Source: Firmicutes bacterium UBA3936
GTDB taxonomy: Bacteria; Bacillota; Dethiobacteria; Dethiobacterales; Dethiobacteraceae
Direction of reading: 5' to 3'
Length of the DNA: 19,487 nt
NCBI GenBank assembly: GCA_002385745.1
Contig: DGEC01000030.1
Location: 9,037 to 28,523, forward strand
Shown in pieces: positions 7,008 to 14,399 of the stretch. Position numbers and translations under genes: made by a program. Within the stretch, counting starts at the first letter, position 1; each line of letters opens with the position of its first letter. The notes beneath the pieces were generated by a model. The model ran no database searches, was not told where the DNA came from, and worked only from the letters and a program-made list of their open reading frames with translations.

Positions 7008-9356
7008 TTACTGTTCCTCTTCCTTAATGTCCTTTTTGTTGAGATCAAAAAGGTCGCCGAAAACATCGCCCAATGTCAGCCCTGTGCCGCTGTCCTGCGT
7101 TTTTTGTGCCTGCATCTCTGAATCCTGCCTGGGACGGGGCAATGCTTCCTTGATGCTCAAGCTGATCCTTTTTGCTTTAGTATTAATATCAAGTATTTTA
7201 ACCTTTACCACCTCTCCCTGCTGCACTACATCTGTAGTCTGCTTGACATGATAATTGGCCAGCTGAGAGATGTGAACCAGGCCTTCAACTCCCGGAATCA
7301 GTTCCACAAAAGCGCCAAAATCCACGGTACGCGTCACTTTGCCTTCGACGATATCTCCGATGCTAAACTTCTCATCCACCTGTGTCCAGGGATCGGGCTG
7401 AGCCTGCCGAAGTGAAAGCCCGATTCTCTCCCTTTCGGGAATTACTTCTGTGACCTTCACTTCAATTTCATCACCGACTTTTAAGACTTCGCTGGGATGC
7501 TCAATCCTGTGCCAGGAAATTTCCGAGATGTGTACCAGCCCGTCAATGCCTCCGACATCCACAAAGGCGCCAAAATTAGTCAAGCGCTTGACAACGCCGC
7601 TGATTATCTGGCCGGGCTGCAAGGAATTTAAAACTTCCTGCTTCTTGCGTTCCGCTTCTTCTTCCAGGACTTGCTTGCGCGATAAGATTAGCTTTTCCTT
7701 TTCCTTGCGCATTTCAATGATTTTAAAACTGACTTCCTGGTTCAGAAATTCCTTAAAATCAGGTATATAGCGGATATCTACCAGGGAACCGGGCATAAAA
7801 CCCTCATAGCCGTCCTTCAGGTCAATAACCATGCCGGCATTGACGGTTTCTTTAACAATACCGCTTAATACCTCGCCTTCCTGGAAAGCTTTTTCCAGTT
7901 CGTCCCATCTTTCTCTGCGCTGAAGCTCCCTGCGGGATAGCACGGCTTTCCCTTCACTGTCGTCAATTCGTTTAACTAGCACGTCTATTTCCTGTCCGGG
8001 CTGCAGCACGGCAGAGACGGGTTGATCGGCAGATAATATTATTTCGTGGCGCGGGAGTACTCCCTCGCTCTTATATCCAATATCAATTAATGCTTCGCCA
8101 TCAGAAACCTGCACCACAGTACCCCTGACAATGTCGCCCACAGATAAACTCTTTACTGCTTGTTCCATGGGCTGCTCTTCCATAGACTGCTCTTCTGCTT
8201 CCTGTCCCTCTGCGGATTGCTCTTCCGGAGCCTGTGCTTCCGCAGGCAGATCTTTTTCAGCCTGCTCCTCGGCAGTTTGCTCTTCTGCAGGTTCTTCTTC
8301 TGCAGCTTGCTCTTCGGCAGCCTCTTCTACTGCGGATTCTTCTTCTGCAACCTGCTCCTCAGCAGCCGGTTCTTCTGCAGCCTGTTTTTCTGCAGGTTGT
8401 TCTTCCTCAACCTGCACTTCTGTATGCTGCTCTTCTACAGCCTGCTCCTCAGCAGTCTGCTCCTCGGTGACTTTCTCTTCAGCAGTCTGCTCTCCCCCCT
8501 GGAGCTCTACACTTTTGTTGCCGTTTTCCATTTTTGAAATTACCTCCTTTATCAACCAGTCGGGTGTAGAAGCACCGGCAGTAACCCCGACTGTCCTCAC
8601 CCCTTGTAGTTGTGCGGTATCTAATTCGTCAGCTGTTGCAATCTGAATAGTCCTGGTTCCAGTCTGGCGGCAGACTGCTGCAAGCTTTTTGGTATTGCTG
8701 CTTTTCTCCGAACCAATGACTATCATTACATCAGCCATTTCAGCAAGCTTACGGGCAGCTTCCTGTCTCATTGCCGTCGCTTTACATATAGTATTATAAA
8801 TATCAACCGCCGGTACTGTCTCTTTTAGCTTCTCCACAATTTCATTGAGAATACTAACCTGTTGGGTTGTCTGTGCCAGCACGGACACCGGCTTTTTATT
8901 ATCCAGTTTATTAAGCAGATTTTCCTCTTTGGCATCCTGTAAAACCAGGGGTTTGTCCTCTGCCCAACCAACGACACCCCGTATTTCAGGATGATCGGGA
9001 TTTCCCGCTATAACAACCTGCCTGCCTTCCCGGACAAGCCGGGCTGCGAGCTCCTGAAGCCTGCGGACATAAGGACAGGTGGCATCAATTATTTTCAGGC
9101 TTTTTTTTCGCGCTTCCTCGAAAACTTCCGACCTTTCTCCGTGAGCTCTGATTATGACTGCTGCGCCTTCCGGAACGGCATTAAGGTCATCAACAAATAT
9201 TATTCCCTTTTTCGCAAGCCATTTTATTAATTCTTCATTATGCGCCAGCAGGCCCAGGGCATATACAGGACCGTTTTCCGCTTCCTTCAACGCCGATTCA
9301 ACAGCTTTTTTTACGCCACTGCAGAAACCTGCCTTTTCCGCTACTGTGATTTTCAA
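7008..9356 (-). CDS. ispH: IspH (HMBPP reductase) fused to ribosomal protein S1
   Basis: About 782 residues joining two proteins. The N-terminal part (1-280) is the [4Fe-4S] enzyme that makes IPP and DMAPP in the last MEP-pathway step. It has cluster cysteines C12, C94 and C191, H39, H72, H122 with E124 in the HPEIRG motif, and a SSN substrate motif. Residues about 288-402 form a repetitive acidic linker. Residues about 403-736 hold four S1 RNA-binding domains; the last two (581-650, 663-736) are the most canonical, with FGAFVDVGG and FGAFVELIPG. A charged tail follows. I prefer TTG 9356, because a GGGGTG lies 8 nt upstream and the protein then begins MKITVAEKAGFC, as other IspH do; TTG 9362 is the alternative. 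The fusion is known in Clostridia. plsC precedes it and fni follows. Confidence 0.93.
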   Translation of the reverse strand: MKITVAEKAGFCSGVKKAVESALKEAENGPVYALGLLAHNEELIKWLAKKGIIFVDDLNAVPEGAAVIIRAHGERSEVFEEARKKSLKIIDATCPYVRRLQELAARLVREGRQVVIAGNPDHPEIRGVVGWAEDKPLVLQDAKEENLLNKLDNKKPVSVLAQTTQQVSILNEIVEKLKETVPAVDIYNTICKATAMRQEAARKLAEMADVMIVIGSEKSSNTKKLAAVCRQTGTRTIQIATADELDTAQLQGVRTVGVTAGASTPDWLIKEVISKMENGNKSVELQGGEQTAEEKVTEEQTAEEQAVEEQHTEVQVEEEQPAEKQAAEEPAAEEQVAEEESAVEEAAEEQAAEEEPAEEQTAEEQAEKDLPAEAQAPEEQSAEGQEAEEQSMEEQPMEQAVKSLSVGDIVRGTVVQVSDGEALIDIGYKSEGVLPRHEIILSADQPVSAVLQPGQEIDVLVKRIDDSEGKAVLSRRELQRRERWDELEKAFQEGEVLSGIVKETVNAGMVIDLKDGYEGFMPGSLVDIRYIPDFKEFLNQEVSFKIIEMRKEKEKLILSRKQVLEEEAERKKQEVLNSLQPGQIISGVVKRLTNFGAFVDVGGIDGLVHISEISWHRIEHPSEVLKVGDEIEVKVTEVIPERERIGLSLRQAQPDPWTQVDEKFSIGDIVEGKVTRTVDFGAFVELIPGVEGLVHISQLANYHVKQTTDVVQQGEVVKVKILDINTKAKRISLSIKEALPRPRQDSEMQAQKTQDSGTGLTLGDVFGDLFDLNKKDIKEEEQ
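8151..8495 (-). repeat. Degenerate repeat encoding the acidic linker of the IspH-S1 fusion
   Basis: About 115 codons of tandem, imperfect five- to seven-residue units of the type AEEQ/VEEQ/PAEEQ. In DNA this is a diverged run of GCAGAAGAGCAG-like units. It joins the enzyme part to the S1 domains and is almost only Glu, Ala, Gln and Pro. The long Cys/Ser-rich plus-strand readings here are artefacts of this composition. Confidence 0.85.
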
Positions 9357-9373
9357 AGGCAAAACACCCCGGA

Positions 9374-9955
9374 TTAATCTGACAGCAATTTGCCGATTTC
9401 TTTCATTACCTCTGCGGCTGCTTCCTCCAACTGCCTGCTTCTTGCTTTTTTCTCCCTGCTCTCTTCCAGAATCAGCGGTTTGCCGACGCGAAGTCTTAAC
9501 TTGCCAAAAGGGCTGTAACAGCCGTTGATTCCGACGGGAATTACCGGAGCTTTGCTTTTCATCGCCAGCAGGGCAACACCGGGTTCCGGGGGCAGAAGGT
9601 TCCCGTCACGACTGCGGGTCCCTTCCGGGAAGATCCCCAGAGCACCGCCTTCCGCCAGCACACTTAAAGCTTTTCTGATGGCCGCACGGTCGGCAGTGTT
9701 GCGCTTGACGGGAAAGGCGTGCAGCATTCTGATCAGGCTGCCGAACAGCGGTATTTCAAACAATTCCGCTTTACCCATAAAAACCAGGGGGCGGTTTGTT
9801 ATGCAGGCTAAAAAAACAACGTCCCACCAGGATCTGTGATTGGCACAAAGAATAAAGGGACCCGTCTTGGGTATATTTTCCCGTCCCCGGACATCGGGGC
9901 GGAAAAGCACTGAGAAGATAAGCACTGCAAATATGCGAAGCACTTTGTAAAGCAT
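9374..9955 (-). CDS. plsC: 1-acyl-sn-glycerol-3-phosphate acyltransferase
   Basis: 193 residues. PlsC adds the second acyl chain to lysophosphatidic acid to form phosphatidic acid at the inner face of the membrane. The catalytic HX4D is seen as NHRSWWD (H40, D45), the block II region as AFPVKR (80-85), FPEGTRS at 109-115 for glycerol-phosphate binding, and a VIPVGI block IV after about 135. The N-terminal 18 residues are hydrophobic. The ATG is 2 nt after the cmk stop and an AAAGGA overlaps the end of cmk. The cmk-plsC-ispH order is the usual one in this bacterial group. Confidence 0.92.
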   Translation of the reverse strand: MLYKVLRIFAVLIFSVLFRPDVRGRENIPKTGPFILCANHRSWWDVVFLACITNRPLVFMGKAELFEIPLFGSLIRMLHAFPVKRNTADRAAIRKALSVLAEGGALGIFPEGTRSRDGNLLPPEPGVALLAMKSKAPVIPVGINGCYSPFGKLRLRVGKPLILEESREKKARSRQLEEAAAEVMKEIGKLLSD

Positions 9956-9957
9956 AT

Positions 9958-10629
9958 TTAGTCCTTTCGGCCGGCAACTATGTCTACAATTTTATCTACA
10001 ACTTCTGCAATTGTCATATTCGTCGTGTCCACTAAAATGGCATCATCAGCCTGCCTGAGAGGAGAACATTCCCGTTCCGTGTCAATCTTATCGCGTGCTT
10101 CTATTTCTTTGATCATTTGCTCCAGTTCAATATGCTCTCCCTTTTCCCTAAGTTCAAACATCCTTCGCCTGGCCCTCTCTTCCAGGGAGGCAGTAAGAAA
10201 AATTTTGTACTCCGCATCAGGCATGACATTTGTCCCGATATCCCGGCCATCCATAACAATGTTTCCCCGCCTGCCGATTTCCTTCTGTTTTTGCACCAGT
10301 ATTTCCCTTACTTCCGCGCAGCGGGCGACAATGGAAACATGGCGGCTGACTTCCGGCAGGCGTATTGCCGCCGTGACATCCTCACCGTTTAAATAGATAA
10401 TGTTTTGCCCGTCTTCAGCGCTTTTTATATCTATAACAAGGCCGGCAGTCAGGGACTCCAGGACCTTGTTATCGTAGAGGTTCGCCTTTTTCCGCAGTGC
10501 CGCCAGCGTAACGGCACGGTACATGGCTCCTGTATCAAGGTAGGCAAGTCCCAGCTTTTTTGCAACTGCCCGGGCTACTGTGCTTTTCCCGGCACCTGCA
10601 GGTCCGTCAATGGCAATTCTGGTTTTCAT
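9958..10629 (-). CDS. cmk: (d)CMP kinase
   Basis: 223 residues. It phosphorylates CMP and dCMP with ATP for nucleotide supply and for CDP-lipid synthesis. The P-loop GPAGAGKST is at residues 9-17, followed by LDTGAMYRA, the MDGRDIGT substrate motif and the ARDKIDTER region near the C-terminus. I place the start at ATG 10629, where AGGGG sits 7 nt upstream; an upstream TTG (10647) would lie inside the A/T-rich tail of the aroH terminator. It is the first gene of the cmk-plsC-ispH/rpsA-fni operon. No clear promoter lies between the aroH terminator and this start, so it may depend on readthrough or on a promoter inside aroH. Confidence 0.94.
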   Translation of the reverse strand: MKTRIAIDGPAGAGKSTVARAVAKKLGLAYLDTGAMYRAVTLAALRKKANLYDNKVLESLTAGLVIDIKSAEDGQNIIYLNGEDVTAAIRLPEVSRHVSIVARCAEVREILVQKQKEIGRRGNIVMDGRDIGTNVMPDAEYKIFLTASLEERARRRMFELREKGEHIELEQMIKEIEARDKIDTERECSPLRQADDAILVDTTNMTIAEVVDKIVDIVAGRKD

Positions 10630-10661
10630 AAGTGTCCCCTTTCGCAAAAAAACACAACAAA

Positions 10662-10682
10662 AACAACACGCTAGGTGTTGTT
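10662..10682 (-). terminator. Terminator after aroH, containing its stop codon
   Basis: A perfect 8-bp stem AACAACAC/GTGTTGTT with a 5-nt loop, followed on the minus strand by TTTGTTGTGTTTTTTT. The aroH TAG (10671-10673) falls in the loop. The stem is A/T-rich, so termination may be partial and allow readthrough into cmk. Confidence 0.7.
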
Positions 10683-11051
10683 AGCGCTGAGATCCGGCCG
10701 CAGCTGCCGGGCCTCTCTCAGATAAATATGTTTTATTTCGGACTGGGCCAATTCCGTGTTGATAAACATGAGTGCACGGATGCACTTCCTTAAAGCCCCG
10801 GGAACATCAATTTCCAGGGTATCAAACAAAGGCACATGCACCCAGCCCATCTCTCTGGCGGCGGCAGCAGGAAATGCAGCGTTGAGGTCAGGCGTGACGG
10901 AAAATATTATGCCTGCAATGTCGGTAACACTGGCCTGATTGGCATTAGCCATATTTATCAAGAGTTCTTTTGTTGCCTGCAATATTTCTTCTTTACTGTT
11001 CTGCGATACCGTAATCGCACCACGTACACCTCTTACAACACTACAACCCAC
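10671..11051 (-). CDS. aroH: Chorismate mutase, AroH type
   Basis: 126 residues. It converts chorismate to prephenate for phenylalanine and tyrosine synthesis. The protein is the monofunctional, trimeric AroH fold rather than the AroQ type. All active-site residues known from the B. subtilis enzyme have counterparts: R10 in VRGVRGAITV, R66, E80 in LEIDV, R92 and Y110, and the C-terminus RPDLS matches. The GTG at 11051 is chosen because GGAGGA lies 7 nt upstream. A sigma-A promoter and a terminator flank it, so it is probably transcribed alone. No other aromatic pathway gene is in the window. Confidence 0.95.
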   Translation of the reverse strand: MGCSVVRGVRGAITVSQNSKEEILQATKELLINMANANQASVTDIAGIIFSVTPDLNAAFPAAAAREMGWVHVPLFDTLEIDVPGALRKCIRALMFINTELAQSEIKHIYLREARQLRPDLSANNT

Positions 11052-11088
11052 TACTGCGTCCTCCCACCCAAAAACCGCTCTCCATAAA

Positions 11089-11117
11089 ATAATAGCTTAT
11101 TCTTTTCTGTTTGGCAA
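11089..11117 (-). promoter_or_regulatory. Sigma-A-like promoter of aroH
   Basis: On the minus strand: TTGCCA (11112-11117), a 17-nt spacer, then TATTAT (11089-11094). It lies in the 71-nt gap between the membrane-anchored unknown gene and aroH, predicting a leader of about 30 nt. Confidence 0.65.
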
Positions 11118-11122
11118 GTCTT

Positions 11123-11620
11123 TCAGTGGTCCGTTCGTAAAGAAACATAAGAAACCGTCTCCGGCCTGCCAAAATAAACCACTTTTTTCCCTTTTTTGGG
11201 TACTGCAATATCATCGGATACTGCAGTAACGGCAATAACAACGTTTTCCTCCGGCAATTCCCCGTCTATTTCCAGCAGGTCGCCGTCATATACAGGCACC
11301 ACAAGAGACCTTTTCCCGGCAAAGGCGCCCGCCTCTTCCCCGTTAACAAAAACCTTCAAATCATCTATTGCCGCACTGCTGACTATACTTAATTCAACAT
11401 AACCCTGTTTGTCTATTACGGGCCGCGTCACGGCAGGTTCTGTCGTTTCCGCAACCGGCGCCCCTTCAAGTTTTCCTACCGGACTTAGTAACTGCCTGAT
11501 ACTCGGCCGGGTCAAAAGCACCTGCACCGCAGCCAGGACAATTATCAGCATTATTGATACTGTTATCAGCCAGCTTTCCAGACGACTTGTCCGCTGCAAA
11601 AACCAGCGCCCAAAATTCAT
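11123..11620 (-). CDS. Unrecognised membrane-anchored protein
   Basis: 165 residues, not recognised. A short basic N-terminus leads into one membrane helix (about 18-37), then a proline/threonine-rich spacer. From about 68 comes a compact beta-rich domain (YVELSIVSSAAIDDLKVFVNGE, written here as residues about 74-95), probably outside the membrane. The VFVNGE and DGDLLEIDG segments recall small immunoglobulin-like or PEGA-like carbohydrate/peptidoglycan-contact domains, but that is only a resemblance. GGGAGGG lies 8 nt upstream of the ATG, so translation looks strong. It is upstream of aroH in the same direction but aroH has its own promoter. It may be sporulation- or envelope-related. Confidence 0.72.
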   Translation of the reverse strand: MNFGRWFLQRTSRLESWLITVSIMLIIVLAAVQVLLTRPSIRQLLSPVGKLEGAPVAETTEPAVTRPVIDKQGYVELSIVSSAAIDDLKVFVNGEEAGAFAGKRSLVVPVYDGDLLEIDGELPEENVVIAVTAVSDDIAVPKKGKKVVYFGRPETVSYVSLRTDH

Positions 11621-11642
11621 AATTGCAACCCTCCCACTTCAA

Positions 11643-11670
11643 ATTTTATGCAGGGAATAGGCATTTATAC
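11643..11670 (-). promoter_or_regulatory. Possible sigma-E-like promoter of the membrane-anchored unknown gene
   Basis: On the minus strand, GTATAAA (11664-11670), 13 nt, then CATAAAAT (11643-11650). The second element is one base from the mother-cell sigma-E -10 CATACAAT; the -35 shares only its ATA core. An alternative is a TATAAT at 11821-11826 with a poor -35, which would give a leader of about 190 nt. The rest of the gap 11671-11840 shows nothing I can name. Confidence 0.25.
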
Positions 11671-11840
11671 CAGTGCTGCAGATATTCCGGCCCAAAAAGC
11701 GAAACGTTCAAGACACAGCCTGAGAACGGCAGTCACGATTAATTTTTGGAGCTCAAGCAAAGTTTCCGGAAAACAGCGGCGCATGCTATCCGGTATTGCG
11801 TCGAGAATTGGTGAATATAAATTATAATGGCAGCTATTAA

Positions 11841-11864
11841 AAAAAAGAGGCTGAACCGCTTTTT
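11841..11864 (-). terminator. Terminator-like hairpin at the end of the soluble unknown gene
   Basis: On the minus strand AAAAAG-C-GG, loop TTCAG, then CC-T-CTTTTTTTT: eight pairs around one mismatch, followed by a T run. The gene's TAA (11863-11865) lies at the base of the 5' arm. The stem is mostly A/T, so strength is uncertain. Confidence 0.55.
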
Positions 11865-12360
11865 ACTCTGCATAACGCCTGATTTTTTGTATTAACTGGG
11901 ACTTTGTCTGATTATGAATTTCGAAAAAAATCTGTTCCAGGTCATGAATTGACAGGGCTATATTGTCAGGTTCCAGTATTTTTATGCGGCGGAATTCCTC
12001 CCGCACCGCAAATCGCACCAGATAACCCGCAGAATCGGCAGTGACAACCATTTCCAGGGGAGCAAAAGCAATTTCCTCATCCGATTCCTCATCATAAACT
12101 GTATAAATTTCCCCCAAATCTATTTTTTCTATATACACACCCTGTACAGGCACGTTCTGCCAGAGGGCAGCCTGTTTTTCCCGCAGTTCCTCCGCCGCTT
12201 CCTCTGTACTTTTTCTCCCGAAAAGAAAGCGGGACGGGCGGGCTTTCCCCTGGTAATCAAAACGTATCCTGGCACGGATTTTTTTGCTTGCAGCAAGTTC
12301 GCTGCTTTCTTTTGTCTCCCTCTCTTCAGGTATCTTCTTTTCAAAACCCGGCTTTAGCAT
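11863..12360 (-). CDS. Unrecognised soluble, highly charged protein
   Basis: 165 residues, not recognised. No signal peptide or membrane segment. The first 25 residues are rich in Lys and Glu and probably disordered. A segment RARIRFDYQGKARPSRF (about 29-45) is followed by a Glu-rich helix, then a mixed alpha/beta region with an acidic YDEESDEE stretch. The C-terminus is helical and basic (KSQLIQKIRRYAE). GGGAGG lies 7-8 nt before the ATG, so this is very probably a real gene. It follows the DUF815 ATPase by 95 nt on the same strand, with no convincing terminator between, and so may be co-transcribed with it. Confidence 0.7.
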   Translation of the reverse strand: MLKPGFEKKIPEERETKESSELAASKKIRARIRFDYQGKARPSRFLFGRKSTEEAAEELREKQAALWQNVPVQGVYIEKIDLGEIYTVYDEESDEEIAFAPLEMVVTADSAGYLVRFAVREEFRRIKILEPDNIALSIHDLEQIFFEIHNQTKSQLIQKIRRYAE

Positions 12361-12455
12361 CTTCAGTCCTCCCGCCTTAAAAAAAACGGCTTTTTTTGTT
12401 AGAATTTCCCGCTATATGAAAATTAATTCGTTTAAAGGTTTAAAAATCCTGCCTG

Positions 12456-13763
12456 TTAAATATTTCCGTTCTTTTTTGTTTCCGCGCCGGATTGAAATTT
12501 AAGCCTTCCTTCCAGCCAATCAATGAACTGCCTGGCTGTACGGGGAGAGCGGCCGTTTTGCCTCATCTCCCAGTTGATTGCTTCCCTGTGCAATTCTTCT
12601 TTGGGAATCTGCAGTCCGCGTCTTCGTGCCAGGCCCTCGACAATTTCCAGATAACCGTGCCGGTCAGGGTTGATATAATACACGGCAAGCCCAAAACGGT
12701 CGGCAAGTGAAAGCTTTTCCTCAACAGTCTCCCCGGCCCGTACTTCATCATCGCCGTCGGCATAACCGGCAGAACGTTCAGCAAAGTTTTCCTTAACCAG
12801 GTGCCGGCGGTTTGACGTGGCATAAATGAGCACATTTTGCGGGCGGCTAGTCAGGCTTCCCTCCAGGAATGCCTTTACACCTGTAAAGGTCTCGTCGCTG
12901 TCTGTAAATGAGAGGTCATCTATAAAAATAATAAATTTCTGAGGTCTGCCGCTGATTAAAGCAATTACCTGCGGCAAGTCATCCAGGTATTTCCGGGGTA
13001 ATTCAATCATCCGCAGCCCAAGATGCACGTAATCATTCAGCAGTGCTTTGACTGTAGACGACTTGCCGGTGCCGCGGTCGCCGTAAAGAAGAACGTTGTT
13101 TGCAGGATAGCCGTCTAAAAACTGCAGCGTATTTTCAATCACCTTCCGGTGTTGTTTTTCGTAGCCTATTAAGTCGCTGAAGCGGACAGGATCAATTGAT
13201 TTGATGCCGCATAGCTCTCCGCCGTTTTTTGTCCTTTGCCAGATAAAGCCGCTGAAGCGCGCAAATTCGCCCGTTCCGCAGCGGGCATAAAAATCAGCCA
13301 GCTTTTCAACGTTTTCGGGCAAGGCCGTGTCTTTCCGCGGCCATTCCGGAAGTTCAAGAACAATTTTTCTTTCTTCAGGCTCAGGTGACAGCAGGCTTAT
13401 TGCAGCCTCTTTCAGTTCCCGTGCCGAAAGCAGCGCCGCAAGTTTTAGACTGCCGAAGTCCCTTTCCGCCGCTTGCATTAAATGTACCCCCGGTTTTTCC
13501 CTTTCACAGGCTCTGCTGAATGCATTTTCCGCAAAAAGAATTTTTTCAGCCAGGTATTCGGAAAAAGAAACATCTCCCGCCTCTTCCAGCAAAAGATAGT
13601 AAAAGTGGCAGTAATCCCGGCAGAACTCTGCAACTGACAGACTCCCCGCCGCTAAACGCTCAAGCAGCCGGTAATAAGCACTAACAACCCTGTCACGCAG
13701 CAATCCGCGGTAAACAGTCAGTGTTTCCAGTGCAGCCTGCGCCTGCTTTATTTTTTTGCTCAT
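12456..13763 (-). CDS. AAA-type ATPase, DUF815 family
   Basis: 435 residues. The N-terminal 180 residues are helical, possibly a partner-binding region. The ATPase domain has Walker A GDRGTGKSS (228-236), Walker B IIFIDDLSF (278-286) and a sensor-1-like YATSNRRHLV (314-323). A lid region follows, ending in GRSPRTARQFIDWLEGRL. This fits the DUF815 ATP-binding family, which lacks a defined role. Its ATG overlaps the stop of the CobC-type gene (13760-13763), so the two are translationally coupled and this gene lies in the cobalamin operon. Nothing in the sequence explains a B12 function; it may simply ride on the operon or act as a remodelling factor. The unrecognised soluble gene follows it. 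Confidence 0.85.
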   Translation of the reverse strand: MSKKIKQAQAALETLTVYRGLLRDRVVSAYYRLLERLAAGSLSVAEFCRDYCHFYYLLLEEAGDVSFSEYLAEKILFAENAFSRACEREKPGVHLMQAAERDFGSLKLAALLSARELKEAAISLLSPEPEERKIVLELPEWPRKDTALPENVEKLADFYARCGTGEFARFSGFIWQRTKNGGELCGIKSIDPVRFSDLIGYEKQHRKVIENTLQFLDGYPANNVLLYGDRGTGKSSTVKALLNDYVHLGLRMIELPRKYLDDLPQVIALISGRPQKFIIFIDDLSFTDSDETFTGVKAFLEGSLTSRPQNVLIYATSNRRHLVKENFAERSAGYADGDDEVRAGETVEEKLSLADRFGLAVYYINPDRHGYLEIVEGLARRRGLQIPKEELHREAINWEMRQNGRSPRTARQFIDWLEGRLKFQSGAETKKNGNI

Positions 13764-14383
13764 TTCTTATCACCTTCCGTAATTTGCAAGTGGCAGGTAT
13801 CATTAAATTTTACCAGCCGCCAGGTGCCTGCATAAAAGTCCAGCACAGTCACGGATGCCGCATCTACCTGCAGGCAGCCGGCTTTCACCGCGGGAAGCCC
13901 CAGGGCAAGAACAACAGCGGCGCGGATCACACCGCCATGGGTAACAATGGCGGCGGACTCCCCCTCCTGCATCATACCTTGCGCCGCGGCTATAAAACTG
14001 TTAACCCTGCCTGTCAGGGCGTCAAAGCTTTCTCCTTCCGGCGGGACAATGCTTCCCGGGTCTTTATACCAGGCAAGATACAGTTTTTTTGTTTCCCCGT
14101 CCATATCTTCATAGCGCAACCCTTCCCAGTTGCCAAAAGACATCTCCCGCAGCTCCTCCCTGATTATGGGCTGCAAGTTAAAAAGCCCTGCCAAAGGCCG
14201 GGCAAACTGGCGTGCTCGCTTGAGCGGGGAAACAAATAAATACTGCGGGTGTTTGCAAAAAGAAGCAGCCAGCAGTTTTGACTGCAGCACACCTTCTTTG
14301 CTTAAAAGAATATCACTGCTTCCCTGCAAACGAAATTCCCTGTTCCACAAAGTCTTGCCGTGCCGTATCCAGGTAAATCTCAT
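13760..14383 (-). CDS. cobC: Histidine phosphatase, probable alpha-ribazole phosphatase CobC
   Basis: 207 residues. The phosphoglycerate-mutase/acid-phosphatase superfamily is clear from RHGKT (H8 is the phosphorylated histidine), SPLKRARQFA (52-61), the E80 region EMSFGNWEG and VTHGG with the second catalytic histidine H149. Superfamily members have many substrates. Placement directly after cobU and cobS under a cobalamin riboswitch makes removal of the phosphate from alpha-ribazole-5'-phosphate or adenosylcobalamin-5'-phosphate the best guess. The start is ATG 14383, with AGGAAG some 10 nt upstream at the end of cobS. The C-terminal 20 residues past the fold are unremarkable. Confidence 0.82.
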   Translation of the reverse strand: MRFTWIRHGKTLWNREFRLQGSSDILLSKEGVLQSKLLAASFCKHPQYLFVSPLKRARQFARPLAGLFNLQPIIREELREMSFGNWEGLRYEDMDGETKKLYLAWYKDPGSIVPPEGESFDALTGRVNSFIAAAQGMMQEGESAAIVTHGGVIRAAVVLALGLPAVKAGCLQVDAASVTVLDFYAGTWRLVKFNDTCHLQITEGDKK

Positions 14384-14399
14384 TTATTGCCACACTTCC

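Noticed and set aside
8131..8646. Long plus-strand open frames rich in Cys and Ser opposite the IspH-S1 linker
   Set aside because: They are the reverse reading of the GCAGAAGAG-type repeat; composition is extreme, no ribosome binding site is seen, and the minus-strand gene has clear domains.
10720..10750. TTGGCC, 17 nt, TATTTA inside the end of aroH as a cmk promoter
   Set aside because: The -10 matches only half of consensus, and the transcript would still meet the aroH terminator.
12376..12397. A-run and T-run around a 4-nt spacer upstream of the soluble unknown gene
   Set aside because: The pairing is A/T only and lies ahead of a gene with a strong ribosome binding site; too weak for a terminator call.
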